This document shows, in pieces, positions 1 through 9,284 of a DNA stretch of 64,000 nucleotides. The position numbers and the translations under genes were made by a program. The notes beneath the pieces were generated by a model that did not search any database, was not told the origin of the DNA, and saw only the letters and a program-made list of their open reading frames with translations. Each line of letters begins with the position of its first letter. The first letter of the stretch is position 1. This DNA comes from Macondimonas sp035325645 (GTDB lineage Bacteria > Pseudomonadota > Gammaproteobacteria > UBA5335), in assembly GCA_035325645.1 (NCBI GenBank), contig DAOKZK010000001.1:1-64000 (forward strand), written 5' to 3'.

Positions 1-794
<794 letters not shown>

Positions 795-920
795 AATCTT
801 GAAGATGGATATCGCTATCCATCAATTTGGTCGCTTACCCTGATTGCTCAGGGCGCAATTTATTGATACTATTGCATCAACAATCGACGAAAGCGCCCAC
901 ATAAGCTGCTTGATTCCAAA

Positions 921-933
921 CTTTTAAAGAGCA
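921..933 (-). promoter_or_regulatory. rRNA leader boxA antitermination element
   Basis: Read on the minus strand this is TGCTCTTTAAAAG, nearly identical to the E. coli rrn boxA (TGCTCTTTAACA). It sits between the promoters and the 16S start, as expected for the NusB/NusE loading site in an rRNA leader. The leader from about 795 to 985 holds no gene. Confidence 0.85.
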
Positions 934-988
934 CCCACTTGGGGTCGGAAGCTTTCATCTTCCGTGGCCACCTCGCGTTGAGTCGGCC

Positions 989-1016
989 ATTCTATCAGCC
1001 CGTCCGGGCTTGTCAA
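989..1016 (-). promoter_or_regulatory. Proximal rRNA promoter
   Basis: On the minus strand a perfect -35 (TTGACA, 1016-1011) is followed by a 16-bp spacer and a -10 TAGAAT (994-989). The spacer is GC-rich. Predicted transcription starts about 190 nt upstream of mature 16S rRNA. The -10 differs by one base from consensus. Confidence 0.85.
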
Positions 1017-1091
1017 CTTCTATTTTCGCTTGCGTTGCCGCCGTTGATCTTAGAAGCTGACCCTCTCTGCGTTTCCGCGTTGAGGTCGATC

Positions 1092-1119
1092 ATTCTAGCA
1101 CGTTTCGATTCGCCGTCAA
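1092..1119 (-). promoter_or_regulatory. Distal tandem rRNA promoter
   Basis: A second sigma-70 promoter lies about 100 bp upstream of the first on the minus strand: TTGACG (1119-1114), 16-bp spacer, TAGAAT (1097-1092). It repeats the architecture of the proximal promoter, giving the tandem P1-P2 arrangement usual for rrn operons. Nothing else was recognised between 1120 and the tyrS stop at 1279. Confidence 0.75.
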
Positions 1120-1278
1120 GCTTTCCGTTTGATCAGGGCGGCTTCAAAAAGTATCGCCCTGCCGTGCTGTGGGGCGCATTATACGGCGATCCGATGAGCG
1201 GTCAAGCCTTTTTCTGCGAGGTTGGCGAATTGCTGCGCAACGGGCTGATTTTAGCGGTATTGCATCGGCGCGACGGCT

Positions 1279-2478
1279 TCATTCGAGGATGATCCGCGCG
1301 AATCGGCGCCGGCCAACCTGAAGCACGACGGCGCCCGGACCGGTGACTCGGCGGTCGGGATCCTGCACTCTTTCGCCGTCGATGCGAACGGCGCCCTCGC
1401 GAATGAGCCGCACGGCTTCCGATGTGCTTCGTGCCAGGGCGGCAGCTTTCATCAAGGCTGGAAGCCACTGCCCTTCGCTGCCCCCCACGAACGTATGCAC
1501 GGGCATGTCGTCCGGCGCCATGCCTTGCTGGAACCGCTTGACGAATGTGTCATGGGCCAGATGCGCCGCCGGAGAACCGTGGAACCGCGCCACCAACTCC
1601 AGCGCGAGTTCAATCTTGATATCGCGGGGATTCGCTCCCTCAGCGACATTGTGCTTGTACATGCGGATCTGGGCCGTATCACGCGCACTCAGCAGATCAA
1701 AGTACCGCCACATCAGCTCATCGGAAATCGACATCAGCTTGCCGAACATCTCGTCCGGCGGATCCTCGATGGCGACCGTGTTGCCTAGCGATTTCGACAT
1801 CTTCTGGACACCGTCGAGTCCTTCCAGTAAAGGCAGGGTCAGCACCACCTGAGCCGGCTGGCCGTACGCCTGCTGCAAATGACGCCCCATGAGCAGGTTG
1901 AATTTCTGATCTGTCCCTCCAAGCTCGACGTCGGCGCGCAACGCCACTGAGTCGTATCCCTGGATCAATGGGTAAAGGAACTCGTGAATGGCGATGGGCT
2001 GCCCTGAGGCGTAACGCTTGGAGAAGTCGTCGCGCTCAAGCATGCGGGCAACGGTGTAGTGCGACGCGATCTTGACCAGATCGGCCACGGCCATGGTGTC
2101 CATCCAGGAGGAATTGAAGGCAATCTCGGTCCGCCCGGGGTCCAGGATGCGAAAGACCTGATCGGTGTATGTTTGCGCATTTTCCCGGACCTGCTCGTCG
2201 GTCAACGGCCTGCGTGTGACGTTCTTGCCGGTGGGGTCGCCAATGCGTGCCGTGAAATCGCCGATCAGGAAGATGACGTGGTGGCCCAGATCCTGAAACT
2301 GGCGCAGCTTGGTCAGCAACACAGTGTGTCCCAGATGCAAGTCGGGCGCGGTCGGGTCGAACCCCGCCTTGATGCGCAATGGCCGGCCTTGGGCCAAGCG
2401 CTCCCGCAAGCCCTCGGCGGGCAGAATCTCATCGACGCCTCGCGTCAACAACTCCCAGCCGTCAGACTCGGCGCTCAT
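1279..2478 (-). CDS. tyrS: Tyrosine--tRNA ligase (TyrRS, TyrS2 type)
   Basis: Cytoplasmic class I aminoacyl-tRNA synthetase that charges tRNA-Tyr. The 399-aa product has the HIGH-like motif HLGHT near residue 48, the KMSKS loop (VQKMSKSLGN) near residue 230 and a C-terminal S4 RNA-binding domain (IREGAVRIDGERV). The stretch IGDFTARIGDPTGK is typical of the second TyrRS subgroup rather than the E. coli type. A clear AAGGAG site lies 7 nt before the ATG. The gene is divergent from the M23 peptidase gene. Its 3' end faces the rRNA promoters with no other gene between. Confidence 0.97.
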   Translation of the reverse strand: MSAESDGWELLTRGVDEILPAEGLRERLAQGRPLRIKAGFDPTAPDLHLGHTVLLTKLRQFQDLGHHVIFLIGDFTARIGDPTGKNVTRRPLTDEQVRENAQTYTDQVFRILDPGRTEIAFNSSWMDTMAVADLVKIASHYTVARMLERDDFSKRYASGQPIAIHEFLYPLIQGYDSVALRADVELGGTDQKFNLLMGRHLQQAYGQPAQVVLTLPLLEGLDGVQKMSKSLGNTVAIEDPPDEMFGKLMSISDELMWRYFDLLSARDTAQIRMYKHNVAEGANPRDIKIELALELVARFHGSPAAHLAHDTFVKRFQQGMAPDDMPVHTFVGGSEGQWLPALMKAAALARSTSEAVRLIREGAVRIDGERVQDPDRRVTGPGAVVLQVGRRRFARIILE

Positions 2479-2659
2479 AGAAGGACTCCTTATAGATAGC
2501 GATCGCGTTGACCAGCGCCGTCAGTGCTGTCGCCCAGGTCGACCGGGGCGTCGGCTGACGGTATTGCGACTTGCCACACGCAGGCGGCACAGGTTACCTT
2601 CCCCCGATCTTTGGACGGCAGCTCGCGCAGGCGGCGGCGATCAGGACGGAAAGTCAGGC

Positions 2660-4129
2660 ATGAAGGACCACGGCACTCGGATTTCGCACGATTATAAAGC
2701 CAGCACCGTATCAACGCCGCAATCGCCTAAAAGCAGCCCCCTGCACTGGTTCATCTTCGGGGCCGCGCTTCCTGTTCTTTCGCTGAGTTTTGCCTTGCAC
2801 ATGGGCGACGCGGCGGCCATGCGGCAGATGATAGAATCGGGGGTCGGGGAATCCCCGGTCGTCATGGATGAAGAGCAGTCTGACCGCATCCTTCGACTGA
2901 CGGCGCAAACCCTGGATGACATCCTGGGGGACGGGCGCCGCCACATATCAGCAGACCTGCTGCGAGAATACCGGCCATTTGCCTTGGACGCCTCGGATGA
3001 TCCGTTCCTGGATCCGGATTGGATCTCGCTCACTGTCACCGCAGGCGATTCGCTGTCACGCATCTTTGAACGGTTCGAACTGCCCCGCGAAGATCTCCAC
3101 GCGATCTCGCAGATCGGCAGCCACAAACGTTACCTGCGCGACATCCACCCCGGTGACGAATTTCGCATCAAGATCGACGGTGGCGGCCGGATAGCCGAAC
3201 TGGTCCGTGACGTCGACCCCCTGAAGACGCTGCACCTGACACGCAGCGGAGAGCTGTTCAAGTCCGAACTCATCACCCACCCCGTCGAACGGCGGCCTGT
3301 CACGGCCCGGGGCATCGTCCGAAGCTCCTTGGTTCAGGCCGGAACCGAAGCCGGGCTGAGCTATCCGGCGATCCTGCAGTTTGCAGAAATCTTTGGCTAC
3401 GAGATCGATTTCGCGCTTGATCTGCGCGAGGGCGATGAACTCACCGTCGTGTATGAAGCTGGCTTCAGGGACGGTGAAAAAGTTGTTTCAGGCCCGATAC
3501 TTGCGGCAGCGTTCACGAATCAGGGCAAAACCTATACGGCGATCCGATACGGAAGCGGCGACCACGCCCGTTACTACGCGCCGGATGGGACCAGCCTGCG
3601 CAAGGCATTCCTGCGTACGCCGGTCGATTTCATCCGCGTCAGTTCCGGATTCAATCTGGGGCGCCGGCACCCCATCCTCAATACGATCCGGGCCCACAAG
3701 GGCGTAGACTACGCGGCCCCGGAGGGCACTGCCATCAAAGCCGCCGGTGACGGAAAAGTCATCTTCCAGGGCCGCAAGGGCGGCTACGGCAACGTCGTCG
3801 AAATTGCGCACGGCAAACGTCACAGTACGCTCTATGCGCATATGAGCGGCTTTGCCAAAGGCGTGACGGTCGGCGCCACAGTCCGCGCCGGCCAGACGAT
3901 CGGCTACGTCGGGTCGACCGGCCTCGCCACGGGCCCCCACCTGCACTATGAACTGCGCGTTGATGGCGTCCACCAGGATCCGCTCAAGGTCAACACCGCT
4001 CTCGCGGACAACCTGACTGGACGCGACCTGAAGGCGTTCAAGGAGCAAGCTGCTCCGCTCCTTGCGAGCCTCGAGTCAGCCCGGTCCACGCAACTGGCGC
4101 AGACGCGCCCAGCGGGTACCACCAACTGA
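2660..4129 (+). CDS. mepM: M23 family murein endopeptidase (MepM-like)
   Basis: Probable periplasmic, membrane-anchored DD-endopeptidase that cuts peptidoglycan cross-links. The 489-aa protein has an N-terminal hydrophobic segment (about residues 30-48), a LysM/OapA-like region (DSLSRIFERF...), a linker domain, and a C-terminal LytM domain with zinc motifs HKGVDYAAPEG and GPHLHYELR, so the metal ligands are intact. The reading frame stays open much further upstream, but that part is antisense to tyrS. The ATG at 2660 follows a purine-rich GGACGGAAAG. It is followed after 17 nt by anmK, the usual gammaproteobacterial order linking wall cutting with muropeptide recycling. Confidence 0.9.
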   Translation: MKDHGTRISHDYKASTVSTPQSPKSSPLHWFIFGAALPVLSLSFALHMGDAAAMRQMIESGVGESPVVMDEEQSDRILRLTAQTLDDILGDGRRHISADLLREYRPFALDASDDPFLDPDWISLTVTAGDSLSRIFERFELPREDLHAISQIGSHKRYLRDIHPGDEFRIKIDGGGRIAELVRDVDPLKTLHLTRSGELFKSELITHPVERRPVTARGIVRSSLVQAGTEAGLSYPAILQFAEIFGYEIDFALDLREGDELTVVYEAGFRDGEKVVSGPILAAAFTNQGKTYTAIRYGSGDHARYYAPDGTSLRKAFLRTPVDFIRVSSGFNLGRRHPILNTIRAHKGVDYAAPEGTAIKAAGDGKVIFQGRKGGYGNVVEIAHGKRHSTLYAHMSGFAKGVTVGATVRAGQTIGYVGSTGLATGPHLHYELRVDGVHQDPLKVNTALADNLTGRDLKAFKEQAAPLLASLESARSTQLAQTRPAGTTN

Positions 4130-4146
4130 AGCCGCAGTGTTCGGCG

Positions 4147-5256
4147 ATGCGCCTGATCGGGCTGATGTCAGGTACCAGCGCAAACGGCATTGATGCGGCG
4201 CTGCTTCATGTTCAGGCTGGTCAGCCAGTGCTCGAAGCTGCTCACTGCGAGCCCATCCCCGGCCGCATCGCACGACAAATTCGTGCCGTATCCTGTCATT
4301 CGACCGGCGGCACACTGGACGCGTCCCTCACGCTCGACCTGCAACTGGGCGCCTGCTTTGCCCGCGCGGCGTTGACCCTTATCCGGCGTGCTGGACTGCG
4401 CCCCGCGGCAATTCATGCCATCGGCCTGCACGGCCAAACCCTGCGCCATCGCCCAAGGCATCGCTACCCCTACTCATTGCAGATGGCCAACGCCCAACGG
4501 GTGGCGCTTGAAACGGGCATCCCAACGATCGCCGACTGGCGCATGCCTGACATCCTGCTTGGCGGCGAAGGCGCGCCGCTCGTACCCCTGTTTCATGCGG
4601 CGCAATTCGGCGCGCCGCATGAGAGACGCGCGATCCTCAACCTGGGCGGCATAGCCAATCTGACCTTGCTGGACACAGCGGGACAAGTCATATCGGGCTT
4701 TGACACGGGGCCGGCGAATTGCCTGATGGATAGCTGGATCCAACGACATCACGGGCAATTTTACGACGCGGCCGGCACTTGGGCGCGAGCGGGCCGAGTG
4801 TTGCCGAACCTCCTGGTCGAGATGCTACGGGACCCTTATTTCACTGCACGACCACCCAAGAGCACGGGGCTGGACCACTTCAATCTGGCCTGGCTTGAGC
4901 AGCGGCTTGCCGCACTCGGCGGGTCTGCCGTGCCTGCCGACGTCCAGCGGACTCTGCTGGAACTGACCGTCGAATCGATCGCGTCCGCTTTGGAGCAGGG
5001 CGCTCATGAACCGCAGCGGATTCTGGTATGCGGGGGCGGAGCGCGCAATGCGTTCGTCATGGAGCGCTTGGCGCATCGGATGGCACCCGTGCCGGTACAA
5101 ACGACAGCGGATCACGGCTGGGAACCGGAATGGGTCGAAGCCGCCGCATTCGCATGGCTGGCTCATCGAACATTGCGCGGCGAGCCCGGCAATGCCCCAA
5201 CGGTGACCGGTGCGCGCCGACCGGCCGTGTTGGGATCCATATTCCTGCCTGGGTGA
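4147..5256 (+). CDS. anmK: Anhydro-N-acetylmuramic acid kinase
   Basis: Converts 1,6-anhydro-MurNAc from recycled peptidoglycan to MurNAc-6-phosphate with ATP and water. The 369-aa product matches AnmK in length. It carries the N-terminal phosphate motif GLMSGTSANGID, the catalytic-Asp motif GFDTGPANCLMD near residue 180, and the C-terminal glycine-rich ILVCGGGARNAF. The usual MDG in the first motif reads ANG here. It lies directly downstream of mepM and probably shares its transcript. The next gene, erpA, is convergent. Confidence 0.95.
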   Translation: MRLIGLMSGTSANGIDAALLHVQAGQPVLEAAHCEPIPGRIARQIRAVSCHSTGGTLDASLTLDLQLGACFARAALTLIRRAGLRPAAIHAIGLHGQTLRHRPRHRYPYSLQMANAQRVALETGIPTIADWRMPDILLGGEGAPLVPLFHAAQFGAPHERRAILNLGGIANLTLLDTAGQVISGFDTGPANCLMDSWIQRHHGQFYDAAGTWARAGRVLPNLLVEMLRDPYFTARPPKSTGLDHFNLAWLEQRLAALGGSAVPADVQRTLLELTVESIASALEQGAHEPQRILVCGGGARNAFVMERLAHRMAPVPVQTTADHGWEPEWVEAAAFAWLAHRTLRGEPGNAPTVTGARRPAVLGSIFLPG

Positions 5257-5302
5257 AGAAGGACCGCCGAAAGGCCGCGCCACCTCGCCGGCGGACGGCG
5301 CC

Positions 5303-5671
5303 TTATACCGAAAAGGAAGAACCACACCCGCAGGTGGTGGTGGCGTTGGGATTGCGAATCACGAAACGCTCGCCTTCAAGTCCCTCGGCGTAATCGATCT
5401 CGGCGCCCTGCAGGTAGTGGATGCTGGTGGCATCGACCAACAGCACCACGCCAGCGTTGGAAACCTGCACATCGCCTTCCTGCTCGGTTTCATCGAAAGT
5501 GAAGCCGTACTGAAAACCTGAACAGCCCCCGCCGGACACAAAAACCCGCAGCTTCAGGTCGGGGTTTTGTTCCTCCTCCAAGAGCTGACGCACCTTCTGC
5601 GCCGCAGCATCGGTGAAGAGCACCGGCGCCGCTGCCGGGGGAGTGATCGTTTCCGCGCCTGCTTGATCCAT
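5303..5671 (-). CDS. erpA: Iron-sulfur cluster insertion protein ErpA
   Basis: A-type carrier that delivers Fe-S clusters to apoproteins, notably the isoprenoid enzymes IspG and IspH. The 122-aa protein carries the three conserved cysteines of the family in CSGFQYGF and the C-terminal CGCGSSFSV. An N-terminal extension rich in Ala and Pro precedes the conserved core. It is convergent with anmK and follows ychF on the same strand. The tyrS-mepM-anmK-erpA neighbourhood is typical of gammaproteobacteria and supports ErpA rather than IscA or SufA. Confidence 0.95.
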   Translation of the reverse strand: MDQAGAETITPPAAAPVLFTDAAAQKVRQLLEEEQNPDLKLRVFVSGGGCSGFQYGFTFDETEQEGDVQVSNAGVVLLVDATSIHYLQGAEIDYAEGLEGERFVIRNPNATTTCGCGSSFSV

Positions 5672-5707
5672 GAGTGGACCCTCGTCTACCTGCCGTTCAG
5701 AAAAGCC

Positions 5708-6796
5708 TTAAACGTTGAAGCGGAAATGGACCACATCGCCTTCCCGCAGAATATAATCCTTGCCTTCCAGACGCCACTTGCCGGCTTCCTTCGCACCCGC
5801 CTCGCCTTTGTATGCGACGAAATCGTCGTAAGCGATGACCTCGGCGCGGATGAACCCGCGCTCGAAGTCGGTGTGGATCACACCAGCCGCTTGGGGCGCC
5901 GTTGCGCCAACACGCACCGTCCACGCCCGAACTTCTTTGACCCCGGCCGTGAAAAAAGTTTGCAGGCGCAGCAACTCGTATGCGGCGCGGATGACCCGAT
6001 CGAGCCCCGCCTCGGCCATCCCCAGATCGTCCAGGAACACCGCCCGATCGACCTCGTCCAGCTGCGCGATCTCGGCCTCGATGGCCGCGCAGATCGGGAC
6101 CACCTGCGCGCCTTCAGCCGCCGCCATGCGCTGCAAGGCTTCCAGATGCGGGCCACCACCCGACTCATCCACGTTGGCGACATACATCAATGGCTTGGCC
6201 GTGATCAGATGCAGTTCCCGCAACAGCAGGTCACGCGCATGCTCGTCGGTAACCCGGACCCGAGCCGCCCGCCCCTGATCGAGCAACTGGGATACTTCCT
6301 GCAACAGAGCCACATCGGCCTTGGCTGCCGCATCACCGCTCTTGGCCTTGCGCTCCAGCCGGGTCAGCGCCTTTTCGACGGTGGCGAGATCGGCCAAGGC
6401 CAGTTCGGTCTGGATCACCTCGACATCGGACAAAGGATCCACCCGGCCGGCGACATGGATGACATTGGGATCATCGAAGCAGCGCACCACATGGGCGATG
6501 GCATCGGTTTCGCGGATATGCGCCAGGAACTGGTTGCCCAGCCCCTCGCCCTTGGCAGCGCCCGCGACCAGCCCCGCAATGTCGACGAACTCCACGTGGG
6601 TGGGCAGGATGCGTTCGGGGTGCACGATCTCCGCCAGTGCGGTCAGCCGGGGATCGGGGACCGGCACGACGCCGACATTGGGATCGATGGTGCAGAAAGG
6701 ATAGTTTTCCGCCGCGATCGCCGCGCGCGTCAGTGCATTGAACAAAGTCGATTTGCCGACGTTGGGCAGACCGACGATACCGCATTGGATTCCCAT
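5708..6796 (-). CDS. ychF: Redox-regulated ATPase YchF (OLA1-type)
   Basis: Ribosome-associated P-loop ATPase of the Obg superfamily that negatively affects the oxidative stress response. The 362-aa length is typical. Walker A is GLPNVGKSTLFNALT at residues 9-23, the switch/G3 motif is DIAGLVAGAAKGEGLGNQFL, and the atypical NVDES replaces the GTPase NKxD motif, which explains ATP preference. The C-terminal TGS domain ends in LREGDVVHFRFNV. It lies 12 bp after pth, the same pth-ychF pairing as in E. coli. Confidence 0.97.
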   Translation of the reverse strand: MGIQCGIVGLPNVGKSTLFNALTRAAIAAENYPFCTIDPNVGVVPVPDPRLTALAEIVHPERILPTHVEFVDIAGLVAGAAKGEGLGNQFLAHIRETDAIAHVVRCFDDPNVIHVAGRVDPLSDVEVIQTELALADLATVEKALTRLERKAKSGDAAAKADVALLQEVSQLLDQGRAARVRVTDEHARDLLLRELHLITAKPLMYVANVDESGGGPHLEALQRMAAAEGAQVVPICAAIEAEIAQLDEVDRAVFLDDLGMAEAGLDRVIRAAYELLRLQTFFTAGVKEVRAWTVRVGATAPQAAGVIHTDFERGFIRAEVIAYDDFVAYKGEAGAKEAGKWRLEGKDYILREGDVVHFRFNV

Positions 6797-6808
6797 GGTC
6801 TCTTTGCC

Positions 6809-7432
6809 TCAAGGATGCGGTGTGGATGTGTAGGCGGTGGTGTTGAGCGTCTGCATCGCCCACGCCATGCGCCCGCTCAGCATGTCCGGAAAAACCGATG
6901 TGGCCCGCATCAGCGCCTCGTCAATCAGCCGGCGCTCTTCACGACCTGGAGGATGCAGGACATAACCCACCACCTGGTCACGATGTCCGGGGTGTCCGAT
7001 ACCGATACGCAGCCGCGTGAAATCGCCCCCCAGCCGCGCGATGATGTCGCGCAGTCCATTGTGCCCGCCGTGGCCGCCGCCCTGCTTCAGTCGCACCGTC
7101 CCGACCGGCAGGTCCAGCTCGTCGTGGGCAACGAGCAAGGAGGCAGGCTCGAGACGGTAATAGGAAGCGAATGCCTCGACCGCCTGGCCGCTGTGATTCA
7201 TGAAGGTGCTGGGCTTGAACAGCCAGACCGATGTGCCGCCCATTTCCAGCCGGCCCAGCTCACCCTTCAGCCGCACATCGGGCCTGAGGCGAACGCCAGC
7301 CTGATCGGCCAGCACGTCTACCCACCAGAAACCGGCATTGTGTCGCGTCTGGTCGTACTCGGCGCCCGGATTGCCCAACCCGATGACGGCCTGGGGAGGC
7401 GGCGGGGAACTCGCTGCCGAACCCCGCCCCAT
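6809..7432 (-). CDS. pth: Peptidyl-tRNA hydrolase
   Basis: Releases tRNA from peptidyl-tRNA that drops off ribosomes. The protein (about 207 aa) has the N-terminal IGLGNPGAEYDQTRHNAGF with the catalytic His of TRHN, the KPSTFMNHSG loop, and HDELDLPVG with the conserved Asp. I start at the ATG at 7432, two bases after the rplY stop; an in-frame TTG at 7438 would add two residues and overlap rplY. A GSAASSPPPP extension precedes the conserved start. It forms an operon with rplY upstream and ychF downstream. Confidence 0.95.
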   Translation of the reverse strand: MGRGSAASSPPPPQAVIGLGNPGAEYDQTRHNAGFWWVDVLADQAGVRLRPDVRLKGELGRLEMGGTSVWLFKPSTFMNHSGQAVEAFASYYRLEPASLLVAHDELDLPVGTVRLKQGGGHGGHNGLRDIIARLGGDFTRLRIGIGHPGHRDQVVGYVLHPPGREERRLIDEALMRATSVFPDMLSGRMAWAMQTLNTTAYTSTPHP

Positions 7433-7434
7433 GC

Positions 7435-8049
7435 TCAACCTGCTTCGGGTGTTTCGGTCGGCTCGACCTTCGGGGGCACCACCGTCACAACGGCCAGATC
7501 ACCGGACTCGCCATGGCTGAGCGACGCGAGGCGAACCGCTTCGGGCAGTGTCAGATCCGAAAGATGCAGGCTTTCGCCGATGTCCAGGCCGCTCACGTCC
7601 ACCTCGATGAATTCGGGCAGGTCCTTGGGCAGGCAGATCACCTCGACTTCATTGAGCAGATGCGAAATCACCCCGCCACGCTTGGCCCCCACGGAGCGCT
7701 CGTCGCCGACGAAATGCAGCGGCACATGCACATGCAGCGCCTGATCAGCCACGACGCGCTGAAAATCGACGTGCAGCAGGATGCCTGCACGATAGACGTG
7801 GCGATGCAACGCTTTCAGGATGACACTCTGCGCCACACCGTCGACGTCCAGTTCCAGCACGTGCGAATAAAACGCCTCGTGCTCCAGATGCTTCATCATC
7901 TCGTTGTTGCTGACGCTGATCGCCTGGGGCGGCTGATCTCCGCCATAGACGATACCCGGCACGTGACCCTGCCGACGCAGGCGGCGGCTCGCACCTTTCC
8001 CCGCGTCCGACCGGCTCGTGGCCGTCACTTTGAACGTTTCGACACTCAT
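7435..8049 (-). CDS. rplY: 50S ribosomal protein L25/general stress protein Ctc
   Basis: Two-domain L25 (Ctc) protein that binds 5S rRNA. The N-terminal L25 domain (about residues 1-95) starts SVETFKVTATSRSDAGKGA. It is followed by the TL5 C-terminal beta domain and an acidic/proline-rich end. I chose the ATG at 8049, which has GGAG 8 nt upstream, over a possible start at 8079. At 204 aa it is the long Ctc form, not the 94-aa E. coli L25. It is flanked by prs and pth, the common proteobacterial order. Confidence 0.95.
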   Translation of the reverse strand: MSVETFKVTATSRSDAGKGASRRLRRQGHVPGIVYGGDQPPQAISVSNNEMMKHLEHEAFYSHVLELDVDGVAQSVILKALHRHVYRAGILLHVDFQRVVADQALHVHVPLHFVGDERSVGAKRGGVISHLLNEVEVICLPKDLPEFIEVDVSGLDIGESLHLSDLTLPEAVRLASLSHGESGDLAVVTVVPPKVEPTETPEAG

Positions 8050-8140
8050 TTCCGTTACTCCAAACGACCTTGCGGTCAATCTGCCCGCCGCGCGACCATG
8101 GCGGGCGCCAAAAGACGGCCGGACGGGCCGTCTCGTATCG

Positions 8141-9124
8141 TCAATCGATGTAGAGCGAGCTCACCGATTCATCGCTCGCGATGCGACGGATCGTCTCGGC
8201 CAGCACCTGGGCCACGCTCACCTGCCGGATCTTGGCGCAGCGGGCCGCCGTACCGCTGAGCGGGATGGTATCGGTCACGACCAGTTCATCCAGCACCGAG
8301 GACTCGATGCGCTCGATCGCCGGACCCGACAGCACCGCATGCGTGGCGTAGGCGACGACCTGAGCCGCACCCTGCTGCTTCAGCGCGGCCGCGGCCTGGC
8401 ACAACGTGCCGGCGGTGTCAACGATGTCGTCCACCAGCACGCAGAACTTGTCCTGCACGTTGCCGATGATGTGCATGACCTGGGATTCATTGGCCCGCGC
8501 CCGGCGCTTGTCGATAATGGCCAGATCCGTGTCGTCGAGCCGCTTGGCAATCGCGCGGGCGCGCACCACGCCGCCGACGTCCGGAGAGACGACGATCAGC
8601 TTGCGGTCCTGGCGCTGCTGCCAGATGTCGCCCAGCAGGATCGGGGAAGCGTAGACGTTGTCGACCGGGATGTCGAAAAAGCCCTGGATCTGGTCGGCAT
8701 GCAGATCGACCGTGAGCAGATGCCGGATGCCCGCCGAGACCATCATGTTGGCGACGAGCTTGGCGGTGATCGGCACCCGGGCCGAGCGCACGCGCCGATC
8801 CTGGCGGGCGTAGCCGAAGTAAGGCACCACCGCGATCACCTTGCGGGCCGAAGCGCGGCGCAGCGCATCGGTCATGATGAGCATTTCCATCACGTGATCG
8901 TTGGTGGGCGCGCTGGTGGTCTGGATCAGGAAGATGTCGCGGCCGCGGACGTTGTCCTCGATCTCGACCGTGACCTCGCCGTCGCTGAACCGCCCGACGG
9001 CCGCCTTGCCGAGCGGCACCATGAGATGGTTGGCGATGGCCTGCGCCAAGGGCCGGTTCGCAGTACCCGAGAAGACCATGAATCTGGCGCCGTCGAGGCC
9101 AGGACCTTGCCCTTCGAATGTCAT
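8141..9124 (-). CDS. prs: Ribose-phosphate pyrophosphokinase
   Basis: Makes PRPP from ribose-5-phosphate and ATP for nucleotide, His and Trp synthesis. Features are the flexible-loop motif YFGYARQDRR, the PRPP-binding signature VLVDDIVDTAGTL, and SGTANRPLAQAIA near the N-terminus. Three in-frame ATGs lie at 9136, 9130 and 9124. The last has GGGA 6 nt upstream and gives 327 aa, close to the usual 310-320. The frame is open up to 9184, but that part runs into the tRNA-Gln region. tRNA-Gln lies just upstream, as in many gammaproteobacteria (ispE-tRNA-prs). Confidence 0.95.
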   Translation of the reverse strand: MTFEGQGPGLDGARFMVFSGTANRPLAQAIANHLMVPLGKAAVGRFSDGEVTVEIEDNVRGRDIFLIQTTSAPTNDHVMEMLIMTDALRRASARKVIAVVPYFGYARQDRRVRSARVPITAKLVANMMVSAGIRHLLTVDLHADQIQGFFDIPVDNVYASPILLGDIWQQRQDRKLIVVSPDVGGVVRARAIAKRLDDTDLAIIDKRRARANESQVMHIIGNVQDKFCVLVDDIVDTAGTLCQAAAALKQQGAAQVVAYATHAVLSGPAIERIESSVLDELVVTDTIPLSGTAARCAKIRQVSVAQVLAETIRRIASDESVSSLYID

Positions 9125-9185
9125 CGTCATTCCCATGTGGGGGGACAGCCATCCGTCCGTTCGTGCCTGACGGATTATTGGCAAA

Positions 9186-9260
9186 TGGCTGGGGCGCCAG
9201 GATTCGAACCTAGGAATGCGGGGATCAAAACCCCGTGCCTTACCGCTTGGCTACGCCCCA
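9186..9260 (-). tRNA. tRNA-Gln(UUG), CCA encoded
   Basis: The minus strand folds as a full cloverleaf. The 7-bp acceptor stem TGGGGCG pairs with CGCCCCA, the discriminator is G, and CCA is encoded. The anticodon loop TTTTGAT in a GGGG/CCCC stem gives anticodon UUG. The T-arm reads GGTTCGAATCC. It sits between ispE and prs, a conserved location for tRNA-Gln. Confidence 0.97.
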
Positions 9261-9284
9261 GTAAACACCGTCAACCGTTTGGGC

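Noticed and set aside
5567..7744. Long plus-strand open frame across erpA, ychF and pth
   Set aside because: It overlaps three well-supported minus-strand genes and has no domain; typical of high-GC third-position bias.
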